From the NCBI GenBank assembly GCA_944333375.1, contig CALVKX010000096.1:1-7506 (forward strand): a DNA stretch of 7,506 bases, given 5' to 3'. This document shows positions 1 to 5,669 of this stretch, one piece after another; position 1 is the stretch's first letter; each line of letters opens with the position of its first letter. This DNA is from an uncultured Eubacteriales bacterium. GTDB lineage: Bacteria > Bacillota_A > Clostridia > Christensenellales > Aristaeellaceae. A program made the translations under genes and the position numbers. The notes beneath the pieces are model-generated. The model was not told the DNA's origin and made no database searches. It was given only the letters and a program-made list of their open reading frames with translations.

Positions 1-16
1 TGCGCCCCTGGGCGCA
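1..16. repeat. Short GC-rich palindrome at window edge
   Basis: TGCGCC and GGCGCA flank a four-base CCTG centre, giving a 6-bp stem. It lies at the cut edge of the window, so it may be part of a larger structure that cannot be seen here. No T-tract follows directly, so it is not called a terminator. Function unknown. Confidence 0.4.
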
Positions 17-34
17 AACATTTCTTAAGCATTT

Positions 35-69
35 GGCGGAAAAGGCCGCCGTGGGCGGACTTTTTCGAC
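35..69 (-). repeat. Terminator-like hairpin repeat, copy B
   Basis: The ends GGCGGAAAAG and CTTTTTCGAC are shared with the copy at 160-195 and, in inverse orientation, with 7425-7459. The core CCGCC-GTG-GGCGG forms a stem that extends through the A-tract and T-tract, with one G-A mismatch and one wobble. A GC-rich stem flanked by A and T tracts could terminate transcription in either direction. It has the same orientation as the copy directly behind the asparaginase gene, so it is either a second terminator for that operon or a scattered copy of the repeat. Confidence 0.6.
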
Positions 70-75
70 AAGCTG

Positions 76-95
76 AGCCTTGCGCCAGCAAGGCT
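76..95. repeat. 8-bp perfect hairpin in intergenic DNA
   Basis: AGCCTTGC and GCAAGGCT form a perfect 8-bp stem around a GCCA loop. The loop is the same four bases as in the hairpin at 160-195. It sits between two other hairpins in a gene-free stretch. No T-tract follows on either strand, so a role in RNA stability is as likely as termination. Confidence 0.5.
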
Positions 96-101
96 ACCTT
101 A

Positions 102-152
102 CGCCGCTTCCCGCCCGGGAGCCCTCCGAAGGAGGGCGAGAGGGAAGCGGCG
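102..152. repeat. Long two-part hairpin distal to the asparaginase terminator
   Basis: The outer stem pairs 102-112 with 142-152 (CGCCGCTTCCC with GGGAAGCGGCG, 11 bp). The inner stem pairs 121-127 with 131-137 (GCCCTCC with GGAGGGC, 7 bp, GAA loop). They are separated by an asymmetric internal loop of 8 and 4 nt. The structure lies just beyond the terminator of the leftward operon, as the similar structure at 7464-7503 does for the rightward operon. A role as RNA 3'-end protector, backup terminator or repetitive element is inferred only. Confidence 0.6.
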
Positions 153-159
153 CAACCCC

Positions 160-195
160 GGCGGAAAAGATCGGCGCCAGCCGAGCTTTTTCGAC
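160..195 (-). terminator. Intrinsic terminator after the asparaginase gene
   Basis: Read on the minus strand, it begins 5 nt after the asparaginase stop codon. An AAAAAG tract is followed by the stem CTCGGC/GCCGAT around a TGGC loop, then by TCTTTTCC. The A and T tracts can also pair, lengthening the stem. The copy after the SPFH gene (7425-7459) is closely similar, has the same orientation relative to transcription and lies a similar distance from its stop codon, which supports a terminator at the end of the six-gene leftward operon. Confidence 0.75.
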
Positions 196-200
196 GCGCG

Positions 201-1172
201 CTAGCGGTATTCCCCCACGATGCGGTGCTCCAGCCACAGGTCCGGGTCGTCCTGGGCCAGGGCCCACATCAGCTTGCACACGGCGGCCTCGGTGGTCATG
301 TCGCGGCCCGGGCGGATGCCGGCGAGGCCGCTGGCGACCTCGTAGAGGCCCAGGTCCGCCTTCTCGTAGAGGCACTGGCTCACGGCCAGGACCCGAACGC
401 CGCTGCGGGCCAGGGAGGAGAGGGCCTTGACGAGGTTGCGGCGGATGTAGTGCAGGCCGCCCAGGCCGAAGGCCTCGATGACCAGCCCGCGGTAGCCCGC
501 GCGGCCCACGAAGTCCAGCACGTCCGGGGAGGTGCCGGGGACGAGCTTGAGCAGAAACACCCGCGGGTCCACCGCGAGGCGAAGGCCCGTGAGGTCCGCG
601 CCGGGCGGCGGGGTGAAGGGCTGGGGATGATCGAAGCGCACGCCCTCGACGTCGAAGCGGCCCGCCAGCGGCGCGTTGACGCTGGAGAAGGCGTCCATGG
701 CGGTGGTGTGCGTCTTGACGCAGCGAACGCCCGAGATCAGGCGGTCGCCGAAGCACACGTACACGCCCGCCACGCCCGCCTGGGCCGCGGCGATGGCGCG
801 CAGGAGATTGAGGCGGGCGTCGCTGAGGGGATGGCCGGGCGGGAGCTGGGAGCCGGTGAGGATGACCGGCTTTTGCACCCCGGCGAGCAGAAACGACAGC
901 GCCGCGGCGGTATAGGCCATGGTGTCGGTGCCGTGGGTGATGACCACGCCGTCGCTGGCGTCAAGCGCCTCGCGCACGGCCCGCGCCAGCGCGCACCATT
1001 CCTCGGGCTGGACGTTGCTGGAATCCAGCAGGAACACATCCTGTGGCCGCACGCGGCAGGGCAGGGCGGAGCCGAGACAGGCCAGCAGGTCCGCGGCGCG
1101 CAGGGTCGGCTCCAGGCCGTCCGGGCCGGGGGTGCAGGCGATGGTGCCGCCGGTGGCGAGAAGGCTGAGCAT
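201..1172 (-). CDS. ansA: Type I (cytoplasmic) L-asparaginase
   Basis: This 323-residue protein hydrolyses L-asparagine to aspartate and ammonia. The N-terminal TGGTIA motif (residues 7-12) places the nucleophile at Thr10. DSSN lies at 50-53 (substrate binding), and HGTDTM at 80-85 supplies the second catalytic Thr82 and Asp83. Lys153 in the VKTHTT stretch completes the usual Thr-Asp-Lys set. The C-terminal DMTTEAA motif (291-297) is typical of the family. There is no signal peptide and the length is near that of the bacterial type I enzymes, so it is probably cytoplasmic. The ATG is preceded by GGAG inside the end of nrdG, only 3 nt after that stop, so translation is probably coupled. It is the last gene of the leftward operon. 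Paralogues acting on glutamine or in Glu-tRNA amidation (GatD) are less likely because no GatD-type N-terminal extension is present. Confidence 0.93.
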   Translation of the reverse strand: MLSLLATGGTIACTPGPDGLEPTLRAADLLACLGSALPCRVRPQDVFLLDSSNVQPEEWCALARAVREALDASDGVVITHGTDTMAYTAAALSFLLAGVQKPVILTGSQLPPGHPLSDARLNLLRAIAAAQAGVAGVYVCFGDRLISGVRCVKTHTTAMDAFSSVNAPLAGRFDVEGVRFDHPQPFTPPPGADLTGLRLAVDPRVFLLKLVPGTSPDVLDFVGRAGYRGLVIEAFGLGGLHYIRRNLVKALSSLARSGVRVLAVSQCLYEKADLGLYEVASGLAGIRPGRDMTTEAAVCKLMWALAQDDPDLWLEHRIVGEYR

Positions 1173-1175
1173 GAT

Positions 1176-1688
1176 TTACCACTCCGGGGGCGCGTAGAGC
1201 GCGACGGCGCCCTGCGCGCGGGTCTTTGCAAGGTCGATGAGCCGCTGGTTGCGGCTGCCGCGGAAGTCCAGCTCCAGCGAGCGCTCGGAGAGCACGAACG
1301 GCCCGTCCACCAGCACGTCCGTCCGGGAGAGGAGCGCGTCGACGTCGGGATCGCCCATGGCCGTGAGCTGCTCGTAGGTGTAGCCGGTGTAGGTCCACAC
1401 GTTCAGGCCCTTTTCGCGGGCGCGGCGGGCAAGCTCGGCGCAGGCCGCGGCCTGGCAGAACGGCTCCCCGCCGGTGAGGGTGATGCCGTCCAGGAGGGGA
1501 TTGCCGGAGAACTTCTTCTCCACCTCCTCCAGGGGGTAGACCGTGCCCCCGTCAAAGGCGTGGCTGCCGGGGTTGTGGCAGCCGGGGCAGCCGTGGGGGC
1601 AGCCCTGGGTGAAGATCGCGGTGCGAAAGCCCGGGCCGTCCACGATGGAATCGGTCACGAGGCCGTAGAGGCGGATGGTGTCAGGCAT
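1176..1688 (-). CDS. nrdG: Anaerobic ribonucleoside-triphosphate reductase activating protein (radical SAM)
   Basis: This 170-residue radical SAM protein should install the glycyl radical on the anaerobic ribonucleotide reductase NrdD. The cluster motif CxxxCxxC is seen at Cys30, Cys34 and Cys37, preceded by the DGPGFR stretch (18-22) typical of activases. TGGEP (72-76) is the SAM-contacting motif. TYTGYTYEQL (99-108) and VDGPF then FRGSRNQR are hallmark NrdG signatures. The ATG at 1688 is chosen over the upstream in-frame start near 1925 because AAGAAGG sits 9 nt before it and the family starts here; the longer form would run into the upstream genes. The start overlaps the end of the Cys-rich gene by 8 nt. 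nrdD is not in this window. Another glycyl-radical enzyme activase is possible but less likely. Confidence 0.92.
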   Translation of the reverse strand: MPDTIRLYGLVTDSIVDGPGFRTAIFTQGCPHGCPGCHNPGSHAFDGGTVYPLEEVEKKFSGNPLLDGITLTGGEPFCQAAACAELARRAREKGLNVWTYTGYTYEQLTAMGDPDVDALLSRTDVLVDGPFVLSERSLELDFRGSRNQRLIDLAKTRAQGAVALYAPPEW

Positions 1689-1836
1689 GGGGATCGTCCT
1701 TCTTTCGGCAGGGATGATGGCAGCCGCCCGCCCAGGGGCAGCCGGCGCAGCCGCGGCGGCGGCGCAGGCTTCGCAGGGCGAGCAGGGCCAGAAGCAGCAC
1801 CGCGGCGGGGAGGAGAAGGTTGAGAAGCCGCGCCAT
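1681..1836 (-). CDS. FeoB-associated Cys-rich small membrane protein
   Basis: This 51-residue ORF was found by translating the gap between feoB and nrdG. It begins MARLLNLLLPAAVLLL, a single hydrophobic helix at about residues 4-22. A basic LRRRRG stretch follows, then a cysteine cluster at Cys30, Cys33, Cys39 and Cys43 (CxxC-x5-CxxxC) with His40 and His41, and a charged tail. This layout, one membrane helix plus a cytoplasmic Cys cluster right after feoB, matches the FeoB-associated Cys-rich membrane protein family, whose members are thought to help FeoB-mediated Fe(II) transport in clostridia. It starts 3 nt after the feoB stop and ends 8 nt inside nrdG. No strong Shine-Dalgarno sequence is visible, so expression may depend on translational coupling to feoB. 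The exact role, possibly metal handling or FeoC-like regulation, is inferred. Confidence 0.85.
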   Translation of the reverse strand: MARLLNLLLPAAVLLLALLALRSLRRRRGCAGCPWAGGCHHPCRKKDDPHA

Positions 1837-1839
1837 GGC

Positions 1840-3948
1840 TCAGCCCAGCCCCAGCAGGCGGCCGAGCTGGAAGACGGCCGTGGCGGTGAGCCAGGCAAGC
1901 GCCGTCTGGCCCGCGGCGGCGGCAAAGGCGATGCGGCCGCTCTCGCTCTCGCGGCGGATGGCCGCCACGGCGGCGACGCAGGGGGTATAGAGCAGCACGA
2001 AGGTGAGGAACGACACCGCCGAGAGCGCCGTGGGGAAGACCGAGCGCAGCGCCGTCACCATCTGCGCGCTCTCGGGGTCCACCCCGGCGAGGACGGAGAG
2101 GGTGCTGACCACGCTCTCCTTGGCCATGACCCCGGTGAGCACGGCCGTGGACGCCTCCACGCCGCCAAAGCCCGCGGGCGAAAACACCGGCGCGATGGCC
2201 CCGGCGATGGCGCCCAGCATGCTGTGGGCCATGTCCGGCGCGGGGGCGAGGGTGAAGGTGAAGCTCTGCAAAAACCACACCACCAGCGTGGCCAGGAAGA
2301 TGACGGTGAAGGCGCGCTTGAGGAAGTCGCTGGCCTTGTCCCAGAGCTGGCGGGCGACGTTGCGCGGCGTGGGGAGGCGGTAGGCGGGCAGCTCCATGAT
2401 GAAGGGCGCGGCGTCGCCGTGGAAGGCCGTGTGCTTGAGCACAAGGCCCGCGCCGACCGCCATGAGGATGCCAAAGAGGTAGAAGGCGCTCATCACCAGC
2501 ACCTGGTTGCCCGCAAAGAACGCGCGGGTAAAGAGGGCGTAGATGGGCACCTTGGCCCCGCAGCTCATGAAGGGGGTCAGGAGGATGGTGAAGCGCCGGT
2601 CGCGGCGGTTGTTCATGCTGCGCGCGCTCATCACCGCGGGCACGGTGCAGCCAAAGCCCATCATCATGGGGATGAAGGCGCGGCCGTTGAGGCCCAGCCT
2701 GCGAAGCGGCTTATCCATGAGGAAGGCGGCGCGGGCCATGTAGTCGCTGTCCTCCAGGACCGACAAGAGCAGAAAGAGGATCAGGATCGTGGGCAGGAAC
2801 GAAAGCACGCTTCCCACGCCCGTGAGCACGCCGTCCACCACCAGCGCCCGCACCCACTCCGCCACGCCCCAGGAGACGAGGGCGGAGGAGATCAGCGCGA
2901 TGCCGCGGCTGACGAGATGGGAAAAGCCGTCGGCCACCCAGGCGCCCAGGGGGCCGAAGGTGATGGAAAAGACCAGCAGCATCATCGCAAGGAACACCGG
3001 AATCGCCAGCACCGGGTGCGTCAGCAGCCGGTCGGCGCGGTCGCTGAGCGTCTCCGGGCCGCCGGGGGCGCGCGTGTAGCAGCCCTCCAGCAGCTTTTCG
3101 ATGAAGCGGTAGCGCGTGTCGGCCATGACCGCCGCCCGCTCCATGCCCACCTCCCGCTCCATGGCCGAGAGAATCTCCTCGATGATGTGCCGGGTGTCGG
3201 GCGTGAGGTCCAATTCCTCCATCATCGGCGCGTCGCCCTCAAAGAGCTTGGTGGCGGCGTAGCGCGACGTCAGCCCGTGCGCCTGGGCCGGCTGCTCCAC
3301 CAGGTGCTGGATCGCGTGCAGCGCCTTGTGCGCCGCGCCGCCGCAGATGTCCATTTTGGGCGGCAGAAGGTGGTTTTGCGCCGCGTCCATGGCCCGGCGG
3401 ATCAGCTCGTCCAGCCCCTCGCCCCGCCGGGCGCAGATGGCCACCACCGCCACGCCCAGCGCCTGCTCCATGGCCTTGACGTCGATGACGTCGCCGTGGC
3501 TGCGCACCTCGTCCATCATGTTCAGCGCCACCACCACGGGCCGGCCCAGCTGGAGCAGTTGCAGGGTCAGGTAGAGGTTGCGCTCCAGATTCGTCGCGTC
3601 CACGATGTTGATGACCACGTCGGGCTTCTCGCGCACGATGTAGTTGCGGCTGACGATCTCCTCCATCGAATAGGGGCTGAGGGAGTAGATGCCGGGGAGG
3701 TCGACGATGGTCACGTCCGAGTAGCGCTCGGGCACGCCCTGCCCGCTCTCCTGCGCGCGCCGCAGGCGGCGCGGCAGGCCCAGGTGAATCTGCCCGCCGT
3801 GGTGATGGTGGTGGAGCATCGCGCCGGTCTTTTTCTCCACCGTCACCCCGGGCCAGTTGCCCACGTGCTGGTTGCTGCCGGTGAGCTGGTTGAATAGGGT
3901 CGTCTTGCCGCAGTTCTGGTTGCCTGCCAGGGCGAAGGTATAATGCAT
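1840..3948 (-). CDS. feoB: Ferrous iron transporter FeoB
   Basis: This 702-residue inner-membrane Fe(II) importer has an N-terminal GTPase domain. G1 is GNQNCGKTT (9-17), the switch region includes GNWPGVT (30-36), G3 is DLPG (83-86), G4 is NMMD (143-146) and CARRGEG (172-178) is the G5 region. A helical linker follows (about 180-300), then a polytopic membrane half with segments near 312-332, 372-398, 483-504, 546-562, 641-666 and 673-697. The two gate motifs are present: GCTVP at 433-437 and CGAKVP at 463-468. Unusually, about 28 extra residues separate the switch I region from G3, including five consecutive histidines (46-50) and an Arg-rich LPRRLRRA stretch. The ATG follows feoA by 20 nt behind a weak GAGCGGA ribosome site. 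An iron-dependent promoter is not obvious, so regulation may come through the operon promoter. Confidence 0.96.
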   Translation of the reverse strand: MHYTFALAGNQNCGKTTLFNQLTGSNQHVGNWPGVTVEKKTGAMLHHHHHGGQIHLGLPRRLRRAQESGQGVPERYSDVTIVDLPGIYSLSPYSMEEIVSRNYIVREKPDVVINIVDATNLERNLYLTLQLLQLGRPVVVALNMMDEVRSHGDVIDVKAMEQALGVAVVAICARRGEGLDELIRRAMDAAQNHLLPPKMDICGGAAHKALHAIQHLVEQPAQAHGLTSRYAATKLFEGDAPMMEELDLTPDTRHIIEEILSAMEREVGMERAAVMADTRYRFIEKLLEGCYTRAPGGPETLSDRADRLLTHPVLAIPVFLAMMLLVFSITFGPLGAWVADGFSHLVSRGIALISSALVSWGVAEWVRALVVDGVLTGVGSVLSFLPTILILFLLLSVLEDSDYMARAAFLMDKPLRRLGLNGRAFIPMMMGFGCTVPAVMSARSMNNRRDRRFTILLTPFMSCGAKVPIYALFTRAFFAGNQVLVMSAFYLFGILMAVGAGLVLKHTAFHGDAAPFIMELPAYRLPTPRNVARQLWDKASDFLKRAFTVIFLATLVVWFLQSFTFTLAPAPDMAHSMLGAIAGAIAPVFSPAGFGGVEASTAVLTGVMAKESVVSTLSVLAGVDPESAQMVTALRSVFPTALSAVSFLTFVLLYTPCVAAVAAIRRESESGRIAFAAAAGQTALAWLTATAVFQLGRLLGLG

Positions 3949-3968
3949 CTGACGGTCCGCTCTTTTCT

Positions 3969-4199
3969 TTATGGTTTGAGGGTGATCTTGCGCGCGTCCT
4001 CCAGGCGCAGCGTCAGCGAATACCCGCGCAGGCGGATCTCCACCGGGTCGCCCATGGGCGCGGTCTTTTGCAGCGTGACCTGCACGCCGGGGGTGATGCC
4101 CATGTCCAGGAGGTGGCGGTGCAGCGCGTCCTCCCCGCCCACGGTGTCCACGCGGGCGCTCTGTCCGGGCCTGAGGTCTGCCAGGGTGCGTTCAGCCAA
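3969..4199 (-). CDS. feoA: Ferrous iron transport protein FeoA (SH3-like)
   Basis: This small cytoplasmic protein (76 residues with the TTG start) modulates FeoB. It shows the FeoA core: DLRPGQSARV (8-17), then LLDMGITPG with the conserved glycines, then a C-terminal VEIRLRGYSLTLR stretch resembling the family's beta-strand pattern. An upstream in-frame ATG at 4256 would give a 95-residue protein starting inside the glycosyltransferase gene. The TTG at 4199 is preferred because AAGGAAGG lies 7 nt before it and family members begin close to this point. It lies 17 nt after the glycosyltransferase stop and 20 nt before feoB, consistent with co-transcription. Confidence 0.92.
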   Translation of the reverse strand: MAERTLADLRPGQSARVDTVGGEDALHRHLLDMGITPGVQVTLQKTAPMGDPVEIRLRGYSLTLRLEDARKITLKP

Positions 4200-4206
4200 T
4201 TTGATT

Positions 4207-4214
4207 CCTTCCTT
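4207..4214 (-). promoter_or_regulatory. Ribosome binding site setting the feoA TTG start
   Basis: The minus strand reads AAGGAAGG, then 7 nt, then TTG. This strong match lies in the 17-nt gap between the glycosyltransferase stop and feoA, and is the main reason for choosing TTG over the ATG at 4256. Confidence 0.75.
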
Positions 4215-4216
4215 TC

Positions 4217-5491
4217 TCAGACGATGCTGGGCTCGCGCCCCTCGTCCGAAAGCCACTTGCGCAGCTCGTGCTCGATGATGTTGGCGGCGATGACCTCGCC
4301 GTTTTCCAGCCGCAGCCGCTCGCCCAGCTCCCGCGCGGCCACGCGGTAGCGCGCCGTCTGCGTCAATTCCTCCAGCGCCCGCGCCAGCCGCTCCGCCGTC
4401 AGCCGGTCCCGCGGCACCGGCCGCGGCCCGATCCCCAGCGCCCGCACCCGCGACGCCCAGAACGGCTGGTCCCCGCCGAAGGGCACCACCAGCGTGGGCC
4501 GCCCGGCCAGGATGCCCGCGGCCGTCGTCCCCGCGCCCCCGTGGTGCACCACCGCGCTCACGCGCGGAAAGAGCCAGTCATGGGGCACGAAATCCGTCAC
4601 GTACACGCCCTCCTGCGCCGGGATCTCCGCCCCGCCCCAGCCCCGGGACAAAACCGCCCGCACCCCGCTCAGCGACAGCGCGTCCATTACGATCCCCAGC
4701 GTCTCGCCCATGTCCCCGCTGGTCATGGACCCAAAGCCGATGTACACCGGCCTGTCCCCCTGCGCAAGAAACGCCTCCAGCCCCGGCTCCGGCGTCACGC
4801 TCTGCTCCCGCCGGTCCAGCCAGTACCCGGTCATGTGGATGTTCTCCCCCCAACGCGCCGGCCGGGGCATAATCAGCGGGCTCATGGCGTAGAGCACCGG
4901 GATGATGTGGCCGTTGAGCTCATAGCTCGGCGCCGACTCCAGCCGCCGCGGGCTCATCCCGCGCGCCTGCCGCCAGTCCGAGAGATAGTATTTTTCCAGC
5001 GTGCTCACCAGCAGGTGCCCCAGCTGGTACGTCGCCAGGTTCCACGCCTTGCCCACGTGCTGCCCCGGCGCCGAGGCGATGGGCGCCTGCGGGTTTGCGT
5101 CCATGGGGAAGTAGTGCGTCTGGATGAACGGCACCCGCCGCACCTCCGCCAGCGACTGAAAGACCTGCCCGAAGTACGTCGCCACGATCGCTTCCGCGTC
5201 CGAGACCGCCGCCTCCAGGTCCCCCAGAAACGGGCCGATGAAGTCCCGCAGCGTGTCGCGCACCTGCTTTAAAAACGCCACGCCGTTGGCCCCGCTCATC
5301 AGGTTGGCCATGAACGTCCTCACGTCCCCGCTCACGGGCTTAAACCCCAGCCCCTCCCCGCGGACCATCTCCCCAAAATCCGAAAACGCGCACACGGACA
5401 CCTCGTGCCCGCGCCGCTGAAGCTCCCGTCCAAGCACCACATAGGGCCGCACGTCGCCCATGGAGCCTATGCAGATCATCGTGATGCGCAT
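4217..5491 (-). CDS. GT1-type glycosyltransferase, sterol/macrolide glucosyltransferase-like
   Basis: A 424-residue GT-B fold enzyme, predicted cytoplasmic or membrane-peripheral, that should transfer a sugar from a nucleotide sugar to a hydrophobic acceptor. The N-terminal GSMGDVRPY motif (9-17) is the GT28/sterol-glucosyltransferase hallmark. In the C-terminal half, VYIGFGSM (249-256), VPHDWLFPR (302-310), HHGGAGTT (316-323) and VPFGGDQPFW (336-345) match the nucleotide-sugar site of UDP-glucose:sterol and antibiotic glucosyltransferases. No signal peptide or membrane helix is evident. The ATG at 5491 is chosen over an upstream in-frame ATG at 5617 because AAGGGAG lies 9 nt before it, the protein then begins directly on the first beta strand, and the longer form would span the promoter. 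As first gene of the operon carrying feoAB it has an unexpected partner. Acceptor and sugar cannot be told from sequence; a glycolipid or a drug are both possible. Confidence 0.88.
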   Translation of the reverse strand: MRITMICIGSMGDVRPYVVLGRELQRRGHEVSVCAFSDFGEMVRGEGLGFKPVSGDVRTFMANLMSGANGVAFLKQVRDTLRDFIGPFLGDLEAAVSDAEAIVATYFGQVFQSLAEVRRVPFIQTHYFPMDANPQAPIASAPGQHVGKAWNLATYQLGHLLVSTLEKYYLSDWRQARGMSPRRLESAPSYELNGHIIPVLYAMSPLIMPRPARWGENIHMTGYWLDRREQSVTPEPGLEAFLAQGDRPVYIGFGSMTSGDMGETLGIVMDALSLSGVRAVLSRGWGGAEIPAQEGVYVTDFVPHDWLFPRVSAVVHHGGAGTTAAGILAGRPTLVVPFGGDQPFWASRVRALGIGPRPVPRDRLTAERLARALEELTQTARYRVAARELGERLRLENGEVIAANIIEHELRKWLSDEGREPSIV

Positions 5492-5533
5492 GCGTTTCTT
5501 CTCCCTTCCAAAAAGCGGACCGAGGCCCACACA

Positions 5534-5562
5534 AGTATAGCGCAGTTCCGATCGAAAAGCAA
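5534..5562 (-). promoter_or_regulatory. Sigma-A type promoter for the leftward operon
   Basis: On the minus strand TTGCTT (5557-5562) and TATACT (5534-5539) are separated by 17 nt, close to the sigma-A consensus. Transcription would begin near 5527, leaving a leader of about 36 nt before the glycosyltransferase ATG at 5491. No other convincing promoter was seen between the genes of this operon. Confidence 0.75.
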
Positions 5563-5579
5563 TCCGCGCCGCGATGCGC

Positions 5580-5607
5580 GCAAATTTCGCCAGCCATTGA
5601 AATTTGC
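5580..5607. promoter_or_regulatory. Operator-like inverted repeat between divergent promoters
   Basis: GCAAATTTC and GAAATTTGC are perfect 9-bp inverted arms around a 10-nt centre. The right arm covers most of the -35 box of the rightward promoter (5597-5602), and the left arm lies about 18 nt upstream of the leftward -35 box. This AT-rich dyad in high-GC DNA is what a dimeric regulator site looks like. The regulator is unknown; the sequence does not resemble a clear Fur box. Confidence 0.6.
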
Positions 5608-5625
5608 CGCGCGGCATTGTATAAT
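5597..5625 (+). promoter_or_regulatory. Sigma-A type promoter for the rightward operon
   Basis: TTGAAA (5597-5602) and TATAAT (5620-5625) are separated by exactly 17 nt, near-perfect for sigma-A. Transcription would start around 5632, leaving about 38 nt before the GTG start. This rules out the upstream in-frame ATG at 5628, which would lie before the transcription start. Confidence 0.85.
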
Positions 5626-5657
5626 AGGTGCTGATCCCCTTTCAGGAGCAGACATAC

Positions 5658-5663
5658 GGAGGG
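5658..5663 (+). promoter_or_regulatory. Ribosome binding site setting a GTG start
   Basis: GGAGGG lies 6 nt before GTG at 5670 and supports that codon as the start of the response-regulator-like gene. Confidence 0.8.
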
Positions 5664-5669
5664 AAACGA

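Noticed and set aside
33..1823. Long plus-strand ORF (596 codons) across the asparaginase and nrdG genes
   Set aside because: It is a high-GC antisense shadow: Ala/Gly/Arg-rich with no recognisable motifs, opposite genes with full catalytic motifs.
1675..3897. Long plus-strand ORF (740 codons) opposite feoB
   Set aside because: Low-complexity His/Gly/Ala/Glu-rich translation with no family signature; it mirrors feoB, which has all G motifs and both gate motifs.
4200..4216. Fur-type iron-box in front of feoA
   Set aside because: The gap is only 17 nt, filled by the ribosome site, and shows no inverted repeat resembling a Fur box.
5492..5617. N-terminal extension of the glycosyltransferase from an upstream in-frame ATG
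   Set aside because: It would span the leftward promoter, and a good ribosome site precedes the internal ATG at 5491.
5631..5651. Small hairpin or riboswitch in the leader of the rightward operon
   Set aside because: Only a 7-bp stem with one mismatch is visible; the leader is about 38 nt, too short for a known riboswitch.
5628..5669. Upstream ATG start for the response-regulator-like gene
   Set aside because: It lies just before the predicted transcription start at about 5632, and GGAGGG precedes GTG at 5670.
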